A DNA stretch of 64,000 nt, from contig CANNZV010000513.1 in assembly GCA_947561585.1 (NCBI GenBank), forward strand, positions 988,689-1,052,688. The letters run 5' to 3'. The position numbers and the translations under genes are program-made. Shown here piece by piece: positions 53,430 to 64,000 of the stretch. How positions within the stretch are numbered: the stretch's first letter is position 1; every line of letters begins with the position of its first letter. The DNA comes from Caprella mutica (taxonomy: Eukaryota; Arthropoda; Malacostraca; Amphipoda; Caprellidae). The notes beneath the pieces were generated by a model, which was not told the DNA's origin, ran no database searches, and saw nothing but the letters and a program-made list of their open reading frames with translations.

Positions 53430-55610
53430 TAAAAAAACTGATCAGTTGAATGTAAAGCTCTGTAAGATACTGATCAGTTGAATGTATTGCACTGTAAGAT
53501 ACTGATCAGTTGAATGTATTGCACTGTAAGATACTGATCAGTTGAATGTATAGCACTGTAAGATACTGATCAGTTGAATGTATTGCACTGTAAGATACTG
53601 ATCAGTTGAATGTATTGCACTGTAAGATACTGATCAGTTGAATGTATTGCACTGTAAGATACTGATCAGTTGAATGTATTGCACTGTAAGATACTGATCA
53701 GTTGAATGTATAGCACTGTAAGATACTGATCAGTTGAATGTATTGCACTGTAAGATACTGATCAGTTGAATGTATAGCACTGTAAGATACTGATCAGTTG
53801 AATGTATTGCACTGTAAGATACTGATCAGTTGAATGTATTGCACTGTAAGAAATTGATCAGTTGAATGTATTGCACTGTAAGATACTGATCAGTTGAATG
53901 TATTGCACTGTAAGATACTGATCAGTTGAATGTACTGCACTGTAAGATACTGATCAGTTGAATGTATTGCACTGTAAGATACTGATCAGTTGATTGTATT
54001 GCACTGTAAGATACTGATCAGTTGAATGTATTGCACTGTAAGATACTGATCAGTTGAATGTATTGTACTGTAAGATACTGATCAGTTGAATGTACTGCAC
54101 TGTAAGATACTGATCAGTTGAATGTATTGTACTGTAAGATACTGATCAGTTGAATGTATTGCACTGTAAGATACTGATCAGTTGAATGTATTGTACTGTA
54201 AGATACTGATCAGTTGAATGTATTGTACTGTAAGATACTGATCAGTTGAATGTACTGCACTGTAAGATACTGATCAGTTGAATGTACTGCACTGTAAGAT
54301 ACTGATCAGTTGAATGTACTGCACTGTAAGATACTGATCAGTTGAATGTATTGTACTGTAAGATACTGATCAGTTGAATGTATTGCACTGTAAGATACTG
54401 ATCAGTTGAATGTATTGCACTGTAAGATACTGATCAGTTGAATGTAAGATACTGACTGATCAGTTGAATGTACTGCACTGTAAGATACTGATCAGTTTAA
54501 TGTATTGTACTGTAAGATACTGATCAGTTTAATGTATTGCACTGTAAGATACTGATCAGTTGATTGTATTGCCCTGTAAGATACTGATCAGTTGAATGTA
54601 TTGCACTGTAAGATACTGATCAGTTGAATGTATTGCACTGTAAGATACTGATCAGTTGATTGTATTGCACTGTAAGATACTGATCAGTTGATTGTATTGC
54701 ACTGTAAGATACTGATCAGTTGATTGTATTGCACTGTAAGATACTGATCAGTTGAATGTATTGCACTGTAAGATACTGATCAGTTGATTGTATTGCACTG
54801 TAAGATACTGATCAGTTGATTGTATTGCACTGTAAGATACTGATCAGTTGATTGTATTGCCCTGTAAGATACTGATCAGTTGAATGTATTGCACTGTAAG
54901 ATACTGATCAGTTGAATGTATTGCACTGTAAGATACTGATCAGTTGATTGTATTGCACTGTAAGATACTGATCAGTTTAATGTATTGCACTGTAAGATAC
55001 TGATCAGTTGATTGTATTGCCCTGTAAGATACTGATCAGTTGAATGTATTGCACTGTAAGATACTGATCAGTTGAATGTATTGCCCTGTAAGATACTGAT
55101 CAGTTGATTGTATTGCACTGTAAGATACTGATCAGTTGATTGTATTGCACTGTAAGATACTGATCAGTTGATTGTATTGCACTGTAAGATACTGATCAGT
55201 TGATTGTATTGCACTGTAAGATACTGATCAGTTGAATGTATTGCACTGTAAGATACTGATCAGTTGAATGTATTGCACTGTAAGATACTGATCAGTAGAA
55301 TGTATTGCCCTGTAAGATACTGATCAGTTGAATGTATTGCACTGTAAGATACTGATCAGTTGAATGTATTGCACTGTAAGATACTGATCAGTTGATTGTA
55401 TTGCACTGTAAGATACTGATCAGTTTAATGTATTGCACTGTAAGATACTGATCAGTTGATTGTATTGCACTGTAAGATACTGATCAGTTGAATGTATTGC
55501 ACTGTAAGATACTGATCAGTTGAATGTATTGCACTGTAAGATACTGATCAGTTTAATGTATTGCACTGTAAGGTACTGATCAGTTGCTTGTATTGTACTA
55601 AAATGTACTG
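53430..55610. repeat. 32-bp satellite, about 67 copies
   Basis: Unit TACTGATCAGTTGAATGTAT plus TGCACTGTAAGA with few variants (A/T in TTGAATG, TTGCAC/TTGTAC/CTGCAC/TAGCAC). Each unit carries the palindrome CTGATCAG. The array fills most of the last intron of the MEA1-like gene. Confidence 0.95.
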
Positions 55611-55805
55611 ATGAGTAGTCATTACCATGGTAAATACTGATCAGGTCATAGTTTGAAACTGTGATAGTTTATAATGTCTCCAACTCAAAATGTCAATAGT
55701 TGACTTTTTTTCAAATATTTTAAGCTGTAATATTTCACTTTATTCTAGGTTGCAATTTTCTTAATATATTAATTTCAAAGAATAATATAGCTATAATCTT
55801 TTCAG

Positions 55806-55991
55806 CAATCCGTAAAGGAGAGTAAAGTAGCATTCAACTCCGAGCCCCTCTGCAAGGAGAAGGATAATGCGGTTTTAGCAGCCATGCAAGGATTTTCACT
55901 TCCGCAAGCTGCTATTCCAGACTGGGCAGCTAATGTAGATGACAATGACCTCTGTGAAATAGTTAAGGACAGGATAAAGAAATCTAATTGA
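55806..55991 (+). pseudogene. MEA1: MEA1-like exon 3 (last)
   Basis: 61 codons from acceptor ATAATCTTTTCAG to TGA at 55989-55991, phase 0. It holds the most conserved part of the protein (NAVLAAMQGFSLPQAAIPDW). This exon is itself intact. Confidence 0.65.
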
Positions 55992-56929
55992 AGTCTCCGT
56001 GCTTTAAATTTGCAGAATGTACTCCTGCATTCGAATCTATTCGAACTATCATCATATCCAGTGTTGATACTGTAACTATTTAGTCATTTTAATATTCTGT
56101 AAAATGATTTGAAATCAGTTGAGTGTCATATCGTTATTAGAGAACTTTTATGTTCACGAAAGAACTTCACCTTGAAGACTTACACAATAGTTGAGAGTAG
56201 AAGTTCTGGTCATAGTCTTGATTGGAAACTGGGTTTTATCATTCAATTATTTATTGAGTATAAGAATTCTTTGTATACATGCAAATTTTGAAAAATTGGA
56301 GAGTTCTTCTCACTTGTCTATAAATTTGCATACTATTTTCTACTTGGCATATTTAGATATTTACAGCATCTTCTTCCATCCTGAGGTGTTATCATTGGTC
56401 TTTGTAACATTCCTATTAATAGTGATTATTTTCATCAAATGAAGCCACTTATCCCTGGTATATCTTTAATGATAACTAGCAAGACCCGTGGAAATTCCAG
56501 GGGATGAGGATCAACAAGAATGTTCTGATATAACTGATTTTAAAGAACTCCTATTTAGACAGAAAACATATGAAACGCAGTAAATGTTTTTAGTAAAATG
56601 CTTCTGAAAATAATATCCTTTGTATTTAATTATCTTCGTCACATCACGTACTCGATTAATACCAGCTTTATGGGGCGATAATGATCGAATGTAGGTTTAA
56701 CCTGTTTTGTGACGGACAGACCGACTGATACGGTTTAATTTATTATAGTATATAGATTATCCCTTAAAAATAATTTATTGGAGGCATTAATCTGGTTTAC
56801 ACCAACTTTAAGAGGTACTATTGATAGTGTCTGTTTAATGTATTTTGTGATAGACCGACTGACTGACATTATCAGTTTATCACTATACAACATTATTTCT
56901 AAACCAAGTTGGATTTTAGCTCTACAGTT
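55992..56929. other. Downstream region with two related repeat segments
   Basis: Probably includes the 3' UTR of the MEA1-like gene. Positions about 56475-56760 and 56780-56895 look like two related copies of a dispersed repeat: both contain TTTTGTGA..GACCGACTGA and end near TATAGTATATAG or TATCACTATA. The ACTAGCAAGACCCGTGG start is of a type seen in dispersed invertebrate repeats. Confidence 0.4.
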
Positions 56930-57490
56930 CCTCCCTCCACACCCCTTGACTTCCCCCACCTTCATTTCCCTCACATACATTTCACCCACCTTCACTTCCT
57001 CCACCAACAATTCCCCCACCTATATTTCTCCCACCTTCACTTCCCTCACATACATTTCACCCACTTTCACTTCCTCCACCTACATCTACCCCACCTATAA
57101 CTACCCCACCGTCACTTCCTCCCCCTATATTTCCCCCGCCTTCAACTACACTTTCACCACCTACATTTCCCCATCTTCACTTCCTCCAAGTACACTTTCA
57201 CCACTTACACTTCCACCACCTACATTTCCTTCAGTTACACTTCCACCATCAACATTTCCACCTTCTACTCTTCACCATATACACTTCCACCATCTCCACT
57301 TGCCACAAATTCACTTCCCCCACTTTTACTTCCCCCATCTACACTTTCCCCACCTACACCTCTCCCACCTTCACATTCCCCACCTATACTACTTCCATCT
57401 TTACTTCCCCATAATTACTATCCCCCACATTCTTTTCTCCCACATCCACTTCCCCCCATTTCATTTCTCCCACTTTCAATTGCCTCCCGT
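56930..57490. repeat. 18-bp pyrimidine-rich minisatellite
   Basis: About 30 degenerate units of CTTCCCCCACCTACATTT. The plus strand is open for 257 codons of Thr/Pro/Ser/His-rich repeats in one frame, with a partly open second frame, which points to simple-repeat DNA and not a gene. Confidence 0.8.
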
Positions 57491-58934
57491 TTTACTAAAT
57501 ATAATCAAATTGAAACACACTGTGAAAATAGGTTCAAAATATAAAGGTTAATAATAGGATGTTTAGTTTGTGGTGTCATGCATACCGAATTTGCTTATAT
57601 CTAATTACTGAAAGCGTAACGGACGTATTCACTGAGGAAGGAACAAGCAGAATAATAATATGATGATAAGCTCTTATTTTGTTGACCATATAAGTATAAG
57701 GTCTATATAGTGACCTAAGTTTATTCAATATTTGTTGTTTATTTTAAGTAGATATAATCAATTATATCGATGTTTTATTATAACGTTGCAGTTATTACCC
57801 ACACTTCGCTTTTTAGCTGAATATACAGACTACTTAATTGCTTTTGAAATATTAATCCATTTAGTAGGGGTTTAACGTCTTCATCAGAACCAAACCAAAG
57901 GCAAAGTTTATGAATGTTAAAGCTACAGAGAATATAAAAGTTCTTCTATACCAATTATTAGAAAATTAAGGTGGTAAGTGAATTAAGAGCATTTATGATA
58001 TCTAAAAGACATTTAATCAATAGTAGAACATTATGTCGTGGTTTTCAGAGAGTATTGAGAATTCTAGAACTTCGGCGTACTACTATTGTGAAAATAGACA
58101 ACAAAAAGGCAGTAAAACTTTCACAGTGGAATGTTGTACAGGGTAAACCAAAGCCCTTCAAGAATTTAAAGGAACAAAAAGTGCAGTATTATTAGCTAAA
58201 TAATTTACATAAAATAAATAAACCTGACTTGTAATATCAAAATTAGATTAATAAAGAATAATTTATCATTACTACCATTTGACCATATTTAACAAATATA
58301 AATAATAAGCAAGTCAAAATGTGATGTGGACGAAGCAGAAGAAAATGTGCTCACGTTGCCGTCTCTCAACTTTTAAGAATTAGTAACCAACTAGGCTCTA
58401 GTGAAGGGAATTTCATTTTATTCTTAACATTACATGGCTATTTATACAAGAACATACCACATGTATGCTGCCATAGTAAATACTACTTAATACAAAACTT
58501 ACAACTAGGTTCCAATCGGAAACTTTTTGGCTAACTATTAATTGCAGTCCCAGAAGATAGTGACTATTAATTTATATTCCAATACTAAAGATTTCTAAAT
58601 ATATTATTCAGTCAAAAATTATTTGGAAGTAGATGTTATAAACAGACAAAAAAAGCTTTCACTCCAATTTTAATAAATAAAGCCATCAAATAGTAGGTTA
58701 AATAAATAGGAAATCTTTGTTAAATTCAAAATGGCAAAAAGTATATACCGATCCAATTGAAAGCTTGTGACAATAGCATAAACTATGATATTTAATGATA
58801 AGAAGTACTTTTTAATGAAAGAAACAAAATGAGATGCAACGTCATGCTTGTTAACAGCATCATAACTGAGAAAGAAAAACTATGTACCATATTTATAACT
58901 TCAGAAAGCAGTTAGAACACTGCTGAATTGTTTT
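57491..58934. other. Non-coding AT-rich stretch
   Basis: The dispersed TTTAGTAGGGGTTTAACGTC motif recurs at 57862. A 74-codon plus-strand frame at 57971 has no recognisable domain; I do not support it as a gene. Confidence 0.45.
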
Positions 58935-59158
58935 TTTTGACAGTCTGCCTGTACAAACTCATGGTTTTTCAAGTCTATCCACCAGACTTTTTCTAAGCTC
59001 CTACTTTTTCCACCAGACTTTTTAATCATAAGGAAAAACAATATAATTATTATTTATTTTCCTTGTATAATTCAAAAGTTTGGTGGGAGAAGTAGGAGGA
59101 GCTTTGAAAAAGTTTGGATAAAAGACTTCAAAGACCCTATGTGTGTACGGCCCTTTAG
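58935..59158. mobile_element. Foldback MITE downstream of the small gene
   Basis: The inverted arms AGTCTATCCACCAGACTTTT and, reversed from about 59070-59135, ATCCAAACTTTTTCAAAGCT correspond, with a TAGCTCCTACTTTTTCCACC core on both sides. The outer end GGGCCGTACACACATAGGG matches loosely to GCCTGTACAAACTCATGG. It sits just beyond the stop codon of the minus-strand gene, so it may form part of that gene's 3' UTR. Confidence 0.6.
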
Positions 59159-59168
59159 TTAGAGAAAT

Positions 59169-59896
59169 TCACACTCCAGACGCATGAAGCAGCTTATTGA
59201 TAGTTTGGTCGATACTTTTCACAGCGGAACTGTCCTGGCCGTGTGAAATGAGTAGACTCTTTCTTTCTTTGGTTATGAGGGCAATCTTATCGGTTATTGG
59301 GTTGTGATAGCAACTAAAGCTGTCAAATCTCTTGTTTGGCAGTTCTTTGGACATCAGTGGGGAAGATCTGCTCCCACTTGCCACATTGGGGAAAGTTCCC
59401 CCCAAGGATGGGGAGTGGTTCATTAATAGTGAAGATGGGGAGCCGTGATGATTGGAGAGTCCAGTTGACCTGCAAATATTAACAGAATTTAAATCTATTT
59501 TGGTGAATAGAGTAGTCCTCTTATAGAATAAATGCTTAAACTTTAAATTGAAATATAAAAAAATTCAAGAGATGGCTGATAATTTTAACAGTAACATCAT
59601 GATATATACCTAATCATTCCGACATTGTAGTAATTCTATCATGATAGCTACATTTCTTGAAACTTAATTTCATATATTTACATAGATCTCTATCAGCTAT
59701 AAAAGAATAGGGTCGAGAATTCGAGATATCAACAAGCACTAAACTTAATTCACTTTAACCAATTAATAAGGAAAGGTTTTCTATATGTTTTCATTTACAT
59801 CAAAGTAGCTAAATGCAAATGGTTTTACCATTAAAATTCTCCATTTATTCCCACTTACCATTTTTGTGAGTTGTCGCTACTCCTCTCAACCAGCAT
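59169..59896 (-). CDS. Small two-exon gene, 112 residues, family unknown
   Basis: Minus strand. The coding parts 59896-59859 and 59469-59169 join across GT-AG (AAAATG|GTAAGTGG..ATATTTGCAG) to 339 nt, exactly 113 codons with stop. The start ATG lies within the first exon (59952-59859), whose acceptor GCATTGCAG implies a further 5'-UTR exon. The N-terminal half is Ser/Asn/Pro-rich and probably disordered. The C-terminal half (PITDKIALITKERKSLL..VKSIDQTINKLL) looks helical. I do not recognise the family. Clean splice sites and phase favour a real gene. Confidence 0.55.
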
Positions 59897-59952
59897 GACT
59901 TGTAAGATGATTCCGTGTAGGTGAGTTGATCTTCATCTTCAGGAGGCCAAAG

Positions 59953-60992
59953 CTGCAATGCATTATTAATATTAATTAACATTTCCATTTGTTTTGATTT
60001 TGATAAACTTTCCTCTACATATACTTTTTTATAATTTCAACGTTTTAATAGTAATACTCTTGACAGTTATTTCACATGTCTTGAAGCAAGTCACTGGGAT
60101 AAGTTACAAGTTATCGGTCACATTCACATCTTCGGTCATACAAGAAAAAAACGATTAAATATTAAATTTTTATCATTATTATATTATTTTCCATATATCA
60201 CCGAAGATGAGAAACTGACCATTAATACATAATTTTCACTACTATTTTTTCACCATTGGCAAGTATACTAAGTACAATATTGGAACATCCGAAAATACTA
60301 CATAGACGTGAGTCACGCGACAAAATGACGTCACATCATGGGGTTTCCAGTTTTTTAAATAAAAACTTTGCTATTATTCAGTTAAATATGCATTTTCATG
60401 GAAATTAACTGAAATAAAATTGTGTTTTTAAGTCGTTTTACACTCCATTCACTAATAATATTCTACTAAATAGCCTTCAAATCCTTCAGTAGCGCAAAGG
60501 TGACTGAAGGATTTAGGACAATTTTGCATTTATCTGATTAAATTAAATTATTATTGAAAATTTCATCCTTCAAAATGTGATTAAAATAACCTTTTACAAT
60601 AGACAATCAGGTTTGTATCTTAGATAATGGTCATTTGAGTGTTTAATAAATTCATTGTAGGTACAAACATACAACTTTAAGTTTGCCAATAAGCCATCTT
60701 ATACCCAAGTAGCAAGCAGCCAACCTGCTACCTAGGTATTTTAAAAAATAGATTTTAACAAATTACAATTAAAGTAGGTACCTTTGGAGAGAAAAAATGT
60801 GCATATTCATAATTTTTGGACATATCCTAGATAGCTATAAAGAGTAAAATAATTTTCTTTGTTTTATATACCTACTAATATATTACCTATGTAAATTTTT
60901 CCTAGATAACATTTTTGATGAAAAATTTGAGATAGGTATTATAAGTCTAGGCTTTAGACTGCTATGCTACTTGCCCACTTCATTAGGTGACA
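59953..60992. other. Non-coding AT-rich stretch
   Basis: No gene seen. It lies between the start regions of the minus-strand small gene and the plus-strand THAP frame, so promoters of both may be here. Confidence 0.45.
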
Positions 60993-61231
60993 ATGCCCAA
61001 AATAAGTTATAATTCTTGTGCTGTATTTAGATGCAAAAAAATTAATAAAGAGAATGTTGAGTATTATTCATTTCCAAAAAATGAAAAGCTATTAAAAATT
61101 TGGACCAAAAAGTGTAATAGAAAAGATAAAATTAATACACACTATGCTACGATATGCAGTAGACACTTCAGTAATTTGCAACTGAAAAGAATGTTGAAAT
61201 ATGAATTGCTTAACCCTTTACCGGGCCAATG
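60993..61231 (+). CDS. THAP-domain protein, N-terminal part, truncated
   Basis: Starts at ATG 60993 and opens directly with the THAP zinc finger, as THAP proteins do. Cys residues in SCAVFRC and the later CSRHF form the C2CH pattern, with YYSFPK and the Trp of KIWTKKC at the usual places. THAP domains bind DNA and are found in cellular regulators and P-element-type transposases. The frame ends after 79 codons, inside a MITE that begins at 61214, so the last six codons are not native. The usual AVPTIF-like end of the domain is missing. It may be a first exon or a relic. Confidence 0.7.
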
Positions 61232-61434
61232 AAGAAATGAAGTGATATTTGAATTTTCGATTACAAATTTATAAACAAAATTCGTTTCTAAGACACATTT
61301 ATTCGTGTGCATTTTTCCATATTTTGCGTATTTCTCACGGAAATTGGATAAATTGAAGTGATCATATATGGCATACCGCTCGGTTCTCCTAATATGACAA
61401 GTGATCATATATGATCACTTGGGCCGGATAGGGT
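61214..61434. mobile_element. piggyBac-like MITE
   Basis: The left end follows TTAA (61210-61213) and reads CCCTTTACCGGGCCAA. The right end, reversed, reads ACCCTATCCGGCCCAAG. TTAA plus CCC.. ends fit piggyBac. The right TTAA is lost or mutated. A perfect 22-bp palindrome centred on ATATAT lies at 61399-61420. Confidence 0.55.
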
Positions 61435-62394
61435 ACATAAAAAAATTTATTATAATGAAAAAAAAATTGTGAATTAGGTACATTTCCTTTTATTTAGTGA
61501 AAAAAATTCAGATATAAAGTATGAATCTATAGCTACTATAAAATATTTATAGTAATTTATTTGAATAATCCAGTACATGTGTCATCTTACGGCATTAGAA
61601 GACAGTTTAGACATTTTAAATTAGTCAATCTTATTCCAGAGAACAGAAAAATGATATAAAGTGTTGTGTATTCAAAATATTTTTAGTGAGAATCGTGGTA
61701 GGTATAGAAGCAATTTCATACTCATTCAAACATAAATGTACATTGCAGATTGAACAGGCAAAGTTTGAATGCACATGATTTCTTATCTCGTCGTCTCTAA
61801 ATATCTTCACCAATCAGGCAATAACCCTCATGCACTTCTTCGTCTATTTCTCTTTGTTCTATCATATCTTTCTCAAAAGCTATTTCCTTTCTCTCTTTAT
61901 CTTCTTCTTCTTCTTGCAGGGTTAATGAGGAGATTGAACTGCTTCAAACAACTGTCCGTGCCTCCTGAAAATACAAATTAGTTTTAGTATGAGAATTGGA
62001 AAGATTTTTTTTAATGGTATGTGTGAGTGTGAAATAATTAAATGAGTACAAACTTGTATCTACATACAATGTTATTTTCATCACCAATTAGTTCATTAGT
62101 GTTATCATTTCTACCCAGTGTTAGACTAAAGGGAACGGACCAACAGCTCACAAATTTTGAGCTTTTAATGAGAATCTTACAGAGAAAGGGTCAGATAATT
62201 ATGAATTTGTGAAATTCAGTAGAACCACTGTTGAGGATATGTTAGTTTTACCAATTTGATAGCAAGTAGCTATTATAAAGTTACACTGCTGTAAGACTAT
62301 GGGGACCCCTTCTATACCAGCAATTGTGCTTCCTTTGTTGGTGGTAACAGAGGAAGCAGTTAATAGGCCATTTGCCTTATGACTCTTCCCCAGT
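61435..62394. other. Mostly non-coding; possible transposase scrap
   Basis: About 62170-62260 reads on the plus strand as GSDNYEFVKFSRTTVEDMLV, loosely like the N-terminal part of PIF/Harbinger transposases. It is too short to call. Part of 62280-62394 is the 3' UTR of the minus-strand LINE that follows. Confidence 0.3.
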
Positions 62395-64000
62395 TTAGAG
62401 AAAGGAAAAGGTATTAGTTTGTTCTAGGAATTTAGTCAAACCATTAATTAAACAGTGGCGTTCATAGACAGAGTTACTACTTCCCAGCAGGACAGAGACT
62501 GTAATAGGAGCTATTCCCTTTTCATGCAATTTTGATAACATTGTATTTCTCTCCAAATTATATCTGTCACAGTGTAAAAAAAGGTGTTCTATGGTGTCAG
62601 GGTCACCACATGTACAGCAAAGGGGAGTATCAGACATGTTGAGCCTGTGTTGATAGTGATCTACACCTGCATGTCCAATTCTAAGTCTGTTTAGGACAAT
62701 ACAAAGTCTTCGTGACTTTCCTTCGTACTGAGGGTAGTGCTGTGTTTTATTGAATAGTTCATAAAGAAACTTCCCCTTTGCTGTTGACTCTACTTTAAAC
62801 TTCCAACGTTCATTCCAAGCCTCATAAAGTCCTCTTTTTAGCTTGGTCAGTACTTCCTCAGTCTCCAACTTTAGTTCTTCGCACACTGAGGTCGAATGGG
62901 CCAAATTGGCAGCTCCATCTACAATCTCATTACCTTTAATTCCTGAATGTTCCTTTACCCATTCAATAACAACCAGTCTATACTGATTGAGAGAATGTAG
63001 TAGCTGTCTTATCTCACTGACTAAACCTGCATAGGAGCCACCAGTGGGTCCAATGAGCTGTACTGCTGATTTACTATCTGTGAAAATAACAAAGTTAGTG
63101 GAGTCATGAATTGTTTCTATGTATTGTAGAGCTTTTGACAGGGCAAATAGCTCTGAACTGAGAGCAAAATGATCAGGACCAATATTCCAAACAATTGATT
63201 TACTCAATACTGAATCAAATAGGGCACATGCAGTTGATGGTATTGGTACACTTATTTGTGACCCATCTGTATATAGCTTGTAATAGTTCTGGTATTGAGA
63301 ATTTACCAATTCAGCAAAATGTTCTTTCCAATTACCATTGGTAGCTATCTCTAGTGATAATCTGGTATATTGGTTGACATTCTGCCATGGTGGAAAAGTA
63401 CTACAATTTTTATTAATATCTGCTATATGATCCATATATAGGCTTTTCATACTGAAATTGGCTTTTTTATTAAAAGCTTGGGGACCTAATGAAACCTTAT
63501 CATTATTTGGAATGCCAAGAACTTTTTTGGTGTCTTCATCATCATCCCTGCCTAGTAGTTTGATATAAAATTTACATCCTAGGTAACAGCGTCTAAGATC
63601 AAGAGATGGTACATGGCACACCAATTCAAGGGAAGTGATGGGAGTAGAACTTCTACAACCTGAAATTAATCTGAGGGCCATGTTTTGAAGTGAATCTAGT
63701 TTCTTTAAGTGGCATACAGCTGCTGATCCATATTTAGAACTACCATAATCTAATTTACCTCTTACATAAGCTATATAAAACATCCTAAGAATTTTCTGAG
63801 AGGCACCCCAATTAGTTGAGGAGAGACATTTCATATCTATTCTTCTCCTTACATCCCTACAAAGAGTTTCAATGTGCTGTCGATAAGTTAAAAGAGGTGC
63901 ATCAAAAGTCGGCCCTAGTATTTTTTGAGTTTTTGTGCATGGTAGAACTTCATTATCTATTCTCAGTATAACATCTGGATTGCTTGACCTGGAGAATATT
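62395..64000 (-). CDS. LINE polyprotein C-terminal half: RT end, RNase H, zinc knuckle
   Basis: Open minus-strand frame from the window edge (about 63999) to the stop at 62395, more than 530 codons without interruption; the 5' part lies outside the window. The start covers the end of the reverse transcriptase (KILGPTFDAPLLTYRQHIET, then VRGKLDYGSSKYGSA). RNase H follows with all catalytic positions: YTDGSQ, SSELFALSKAL, FTDSKSAVQ and EHSGIKGNEIVDGAANLA. A C-terminal CTCG..H..C knuckle ends it. RNase H places it with I/Nimb/LOA-type LINEs. The clean frame suggests a recent, possibly still active copy. Confidence 0.9.
   Translation of the reverse strand, partial: IFSRSSNPDVILRIDNEVLPCTKTQKILGPTFDAPLLTYRQHIETLCRDVRRRIDMKCLSSTNWGASQKILRMFYIAYVRGKLDYGSSKYGSAAVCHLKKLDSLQNMALRLISGCRSSTPITSLELVCHVPSLDLRRCYLGCKFYIKLLGRDDDEDTKKVLGIPNNDKVSLGPQAFNKKANFSMKSLYMDHIADINKNCSTFPPWQNVNQYTRLSLEIATNGNWKEHFAELVNSQYQNYYKLYTDGSQISVPIPSTACALFDSVLSKSIVWNIGPDHFALSSELFALSKALQYIETIHDSTNFVIFTDSKSAVQLIGPTGGSYAGLVSEIRQLLHSLNQYRLVVIEWVKEHSGIKGNEIVDGAANLAHSTSVCEELKLETEEVLTKLKRGLYEAWNERWKFKVESTAKGKFLYELFNKTQHYPQYEGKSRRLCIVLNRLRIGHAGVDHYQHRLNMSDTPLCCTCGDPDTIEHLFLHCDRYNLERNTMLSKLHEKGIAPITVSVLLGSSNSVYERHCLINGLTKFLEQTNTFSFL

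Larger units (their letters stand above)
52015..55991 (+). pseudogene. MEA1: MEA1-like gene, interrupted by a foldback element and a stop
   Basis: My model joins 52015-52178, 52509-52640 plus 53257-53416 (split by FB4), and 55806-55991, with splice sites AAAG|GTTCAG..CTTCTTCCAG and GAG|GTGAGA..ATCTTTTCAG. The joined length is 642 nt, exactly 214 codons. The N-terminus is acidic (SDEEESDDG) and ends in YPPGYMPIQQ. The C-terminus (VLAAMQGFSLPQAAIPDWAA) matches my recollection of the conserved end of male-enhanced antigen 1, a small conserved acidic protein of unclear function. Two lesions exist: TAA at 52174-52176 just before the first donor, and FB4. Both leave the downstream frame intact, so the damage looks recent, or another copy may be functional. 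The family call is by eye. Confidence 0.6.

Noticed and set aside
53430..55610. CRISPR-like array of 32-bp repeats
   Set aside because: Repeats are head to tail without spacers; it is a satellite.
56778..57551. 257-codon Thr/Pro/Ser/His-rich frame
   Set aside because: Made of the degenerate 18-bp minisatellite; the start lies in dispersed repeat sequence and no signal peptide or splice context supports a mucin-like gene.

Overview
The window looks like nuclear DNA of an invertebrate animal. The evidence is spliced genes with GT-AG introns, metazoan protein families (a ZAD-like/C2H2 zinc-finger protein, a MEA1-like protein, a THAP domain) and a dense load of non-LTR retrotransposons, MITEs and satellites. 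I see no bacterial operons, rRNA, tRNA or CRISPR. The phylum cannot be fixed from the sequence alone. All gene models here are read by eye from splice sites and reading phase.

Layout. 1-3345: AT-rich DNA with foldback and TA-flanked MITEs. 3346-10186 (minus): a five-coding-exon zinc-finger gene of about 643 residues; its introns hold a hAT MITE with a perfect 8-bp target duplication, a LINE fragment inserted in a minisatellite, and a 320-bp palindromic MITE. 11650-19775: a decayed LINE (LINE-1, minus) interrupted by a 1.6-kb foldback element (FB1) and by a nearly complete second LINE (LINE-2, 13-bp target duplication). 20142-22134: a decayed Gag remnant. 22381-24230: a CR1-like LINE (plus). 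24862-26127: a hAT-type foldback (FB2). 26170-31050 and 31055-37950: two long related LINEs (A and B, minus) with PHD-finger ORF1 proteins; B carries a solo LTR and two small TIR elements. 38440-39715: a roughly 78-bp satellite. 40442-46098: a 5.7-kb foldback (FB3) with arms of a roughly 180-bp satellite, inserted in another LINE (E). 46567-51060: minisatellites, a 590-bp duplication and inverted 88-bp arrays. 52015-55991: a MEA1-like gene whose second exon is split by a foldback (FB4) and whose next intron holds about 67 copies of a 32-bp repeat. 59169-59952: a small two-exon gene. 60993-61231: a THAP-domain reading frame cut short by a piggyBac-like MITE. 62395-64000: a LINE with RNase H running off the window edge.

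The most striking theme is a set of foldback elements whose long inverted arms consist of element-specific tandem repeats. Four of them have 8-10 bp target duplications. FB1 and FB4 have quite different arm repeats but share terminal sequence (GGTG-N3-GGACAA), so they may be moved by one transposase family; FB2 carries hAT-like ends. No transposase for any of them is visible here. FB4 interrupts a host exon so precisely that removing it and one duplication copy restores the reading phase of the whole gene.
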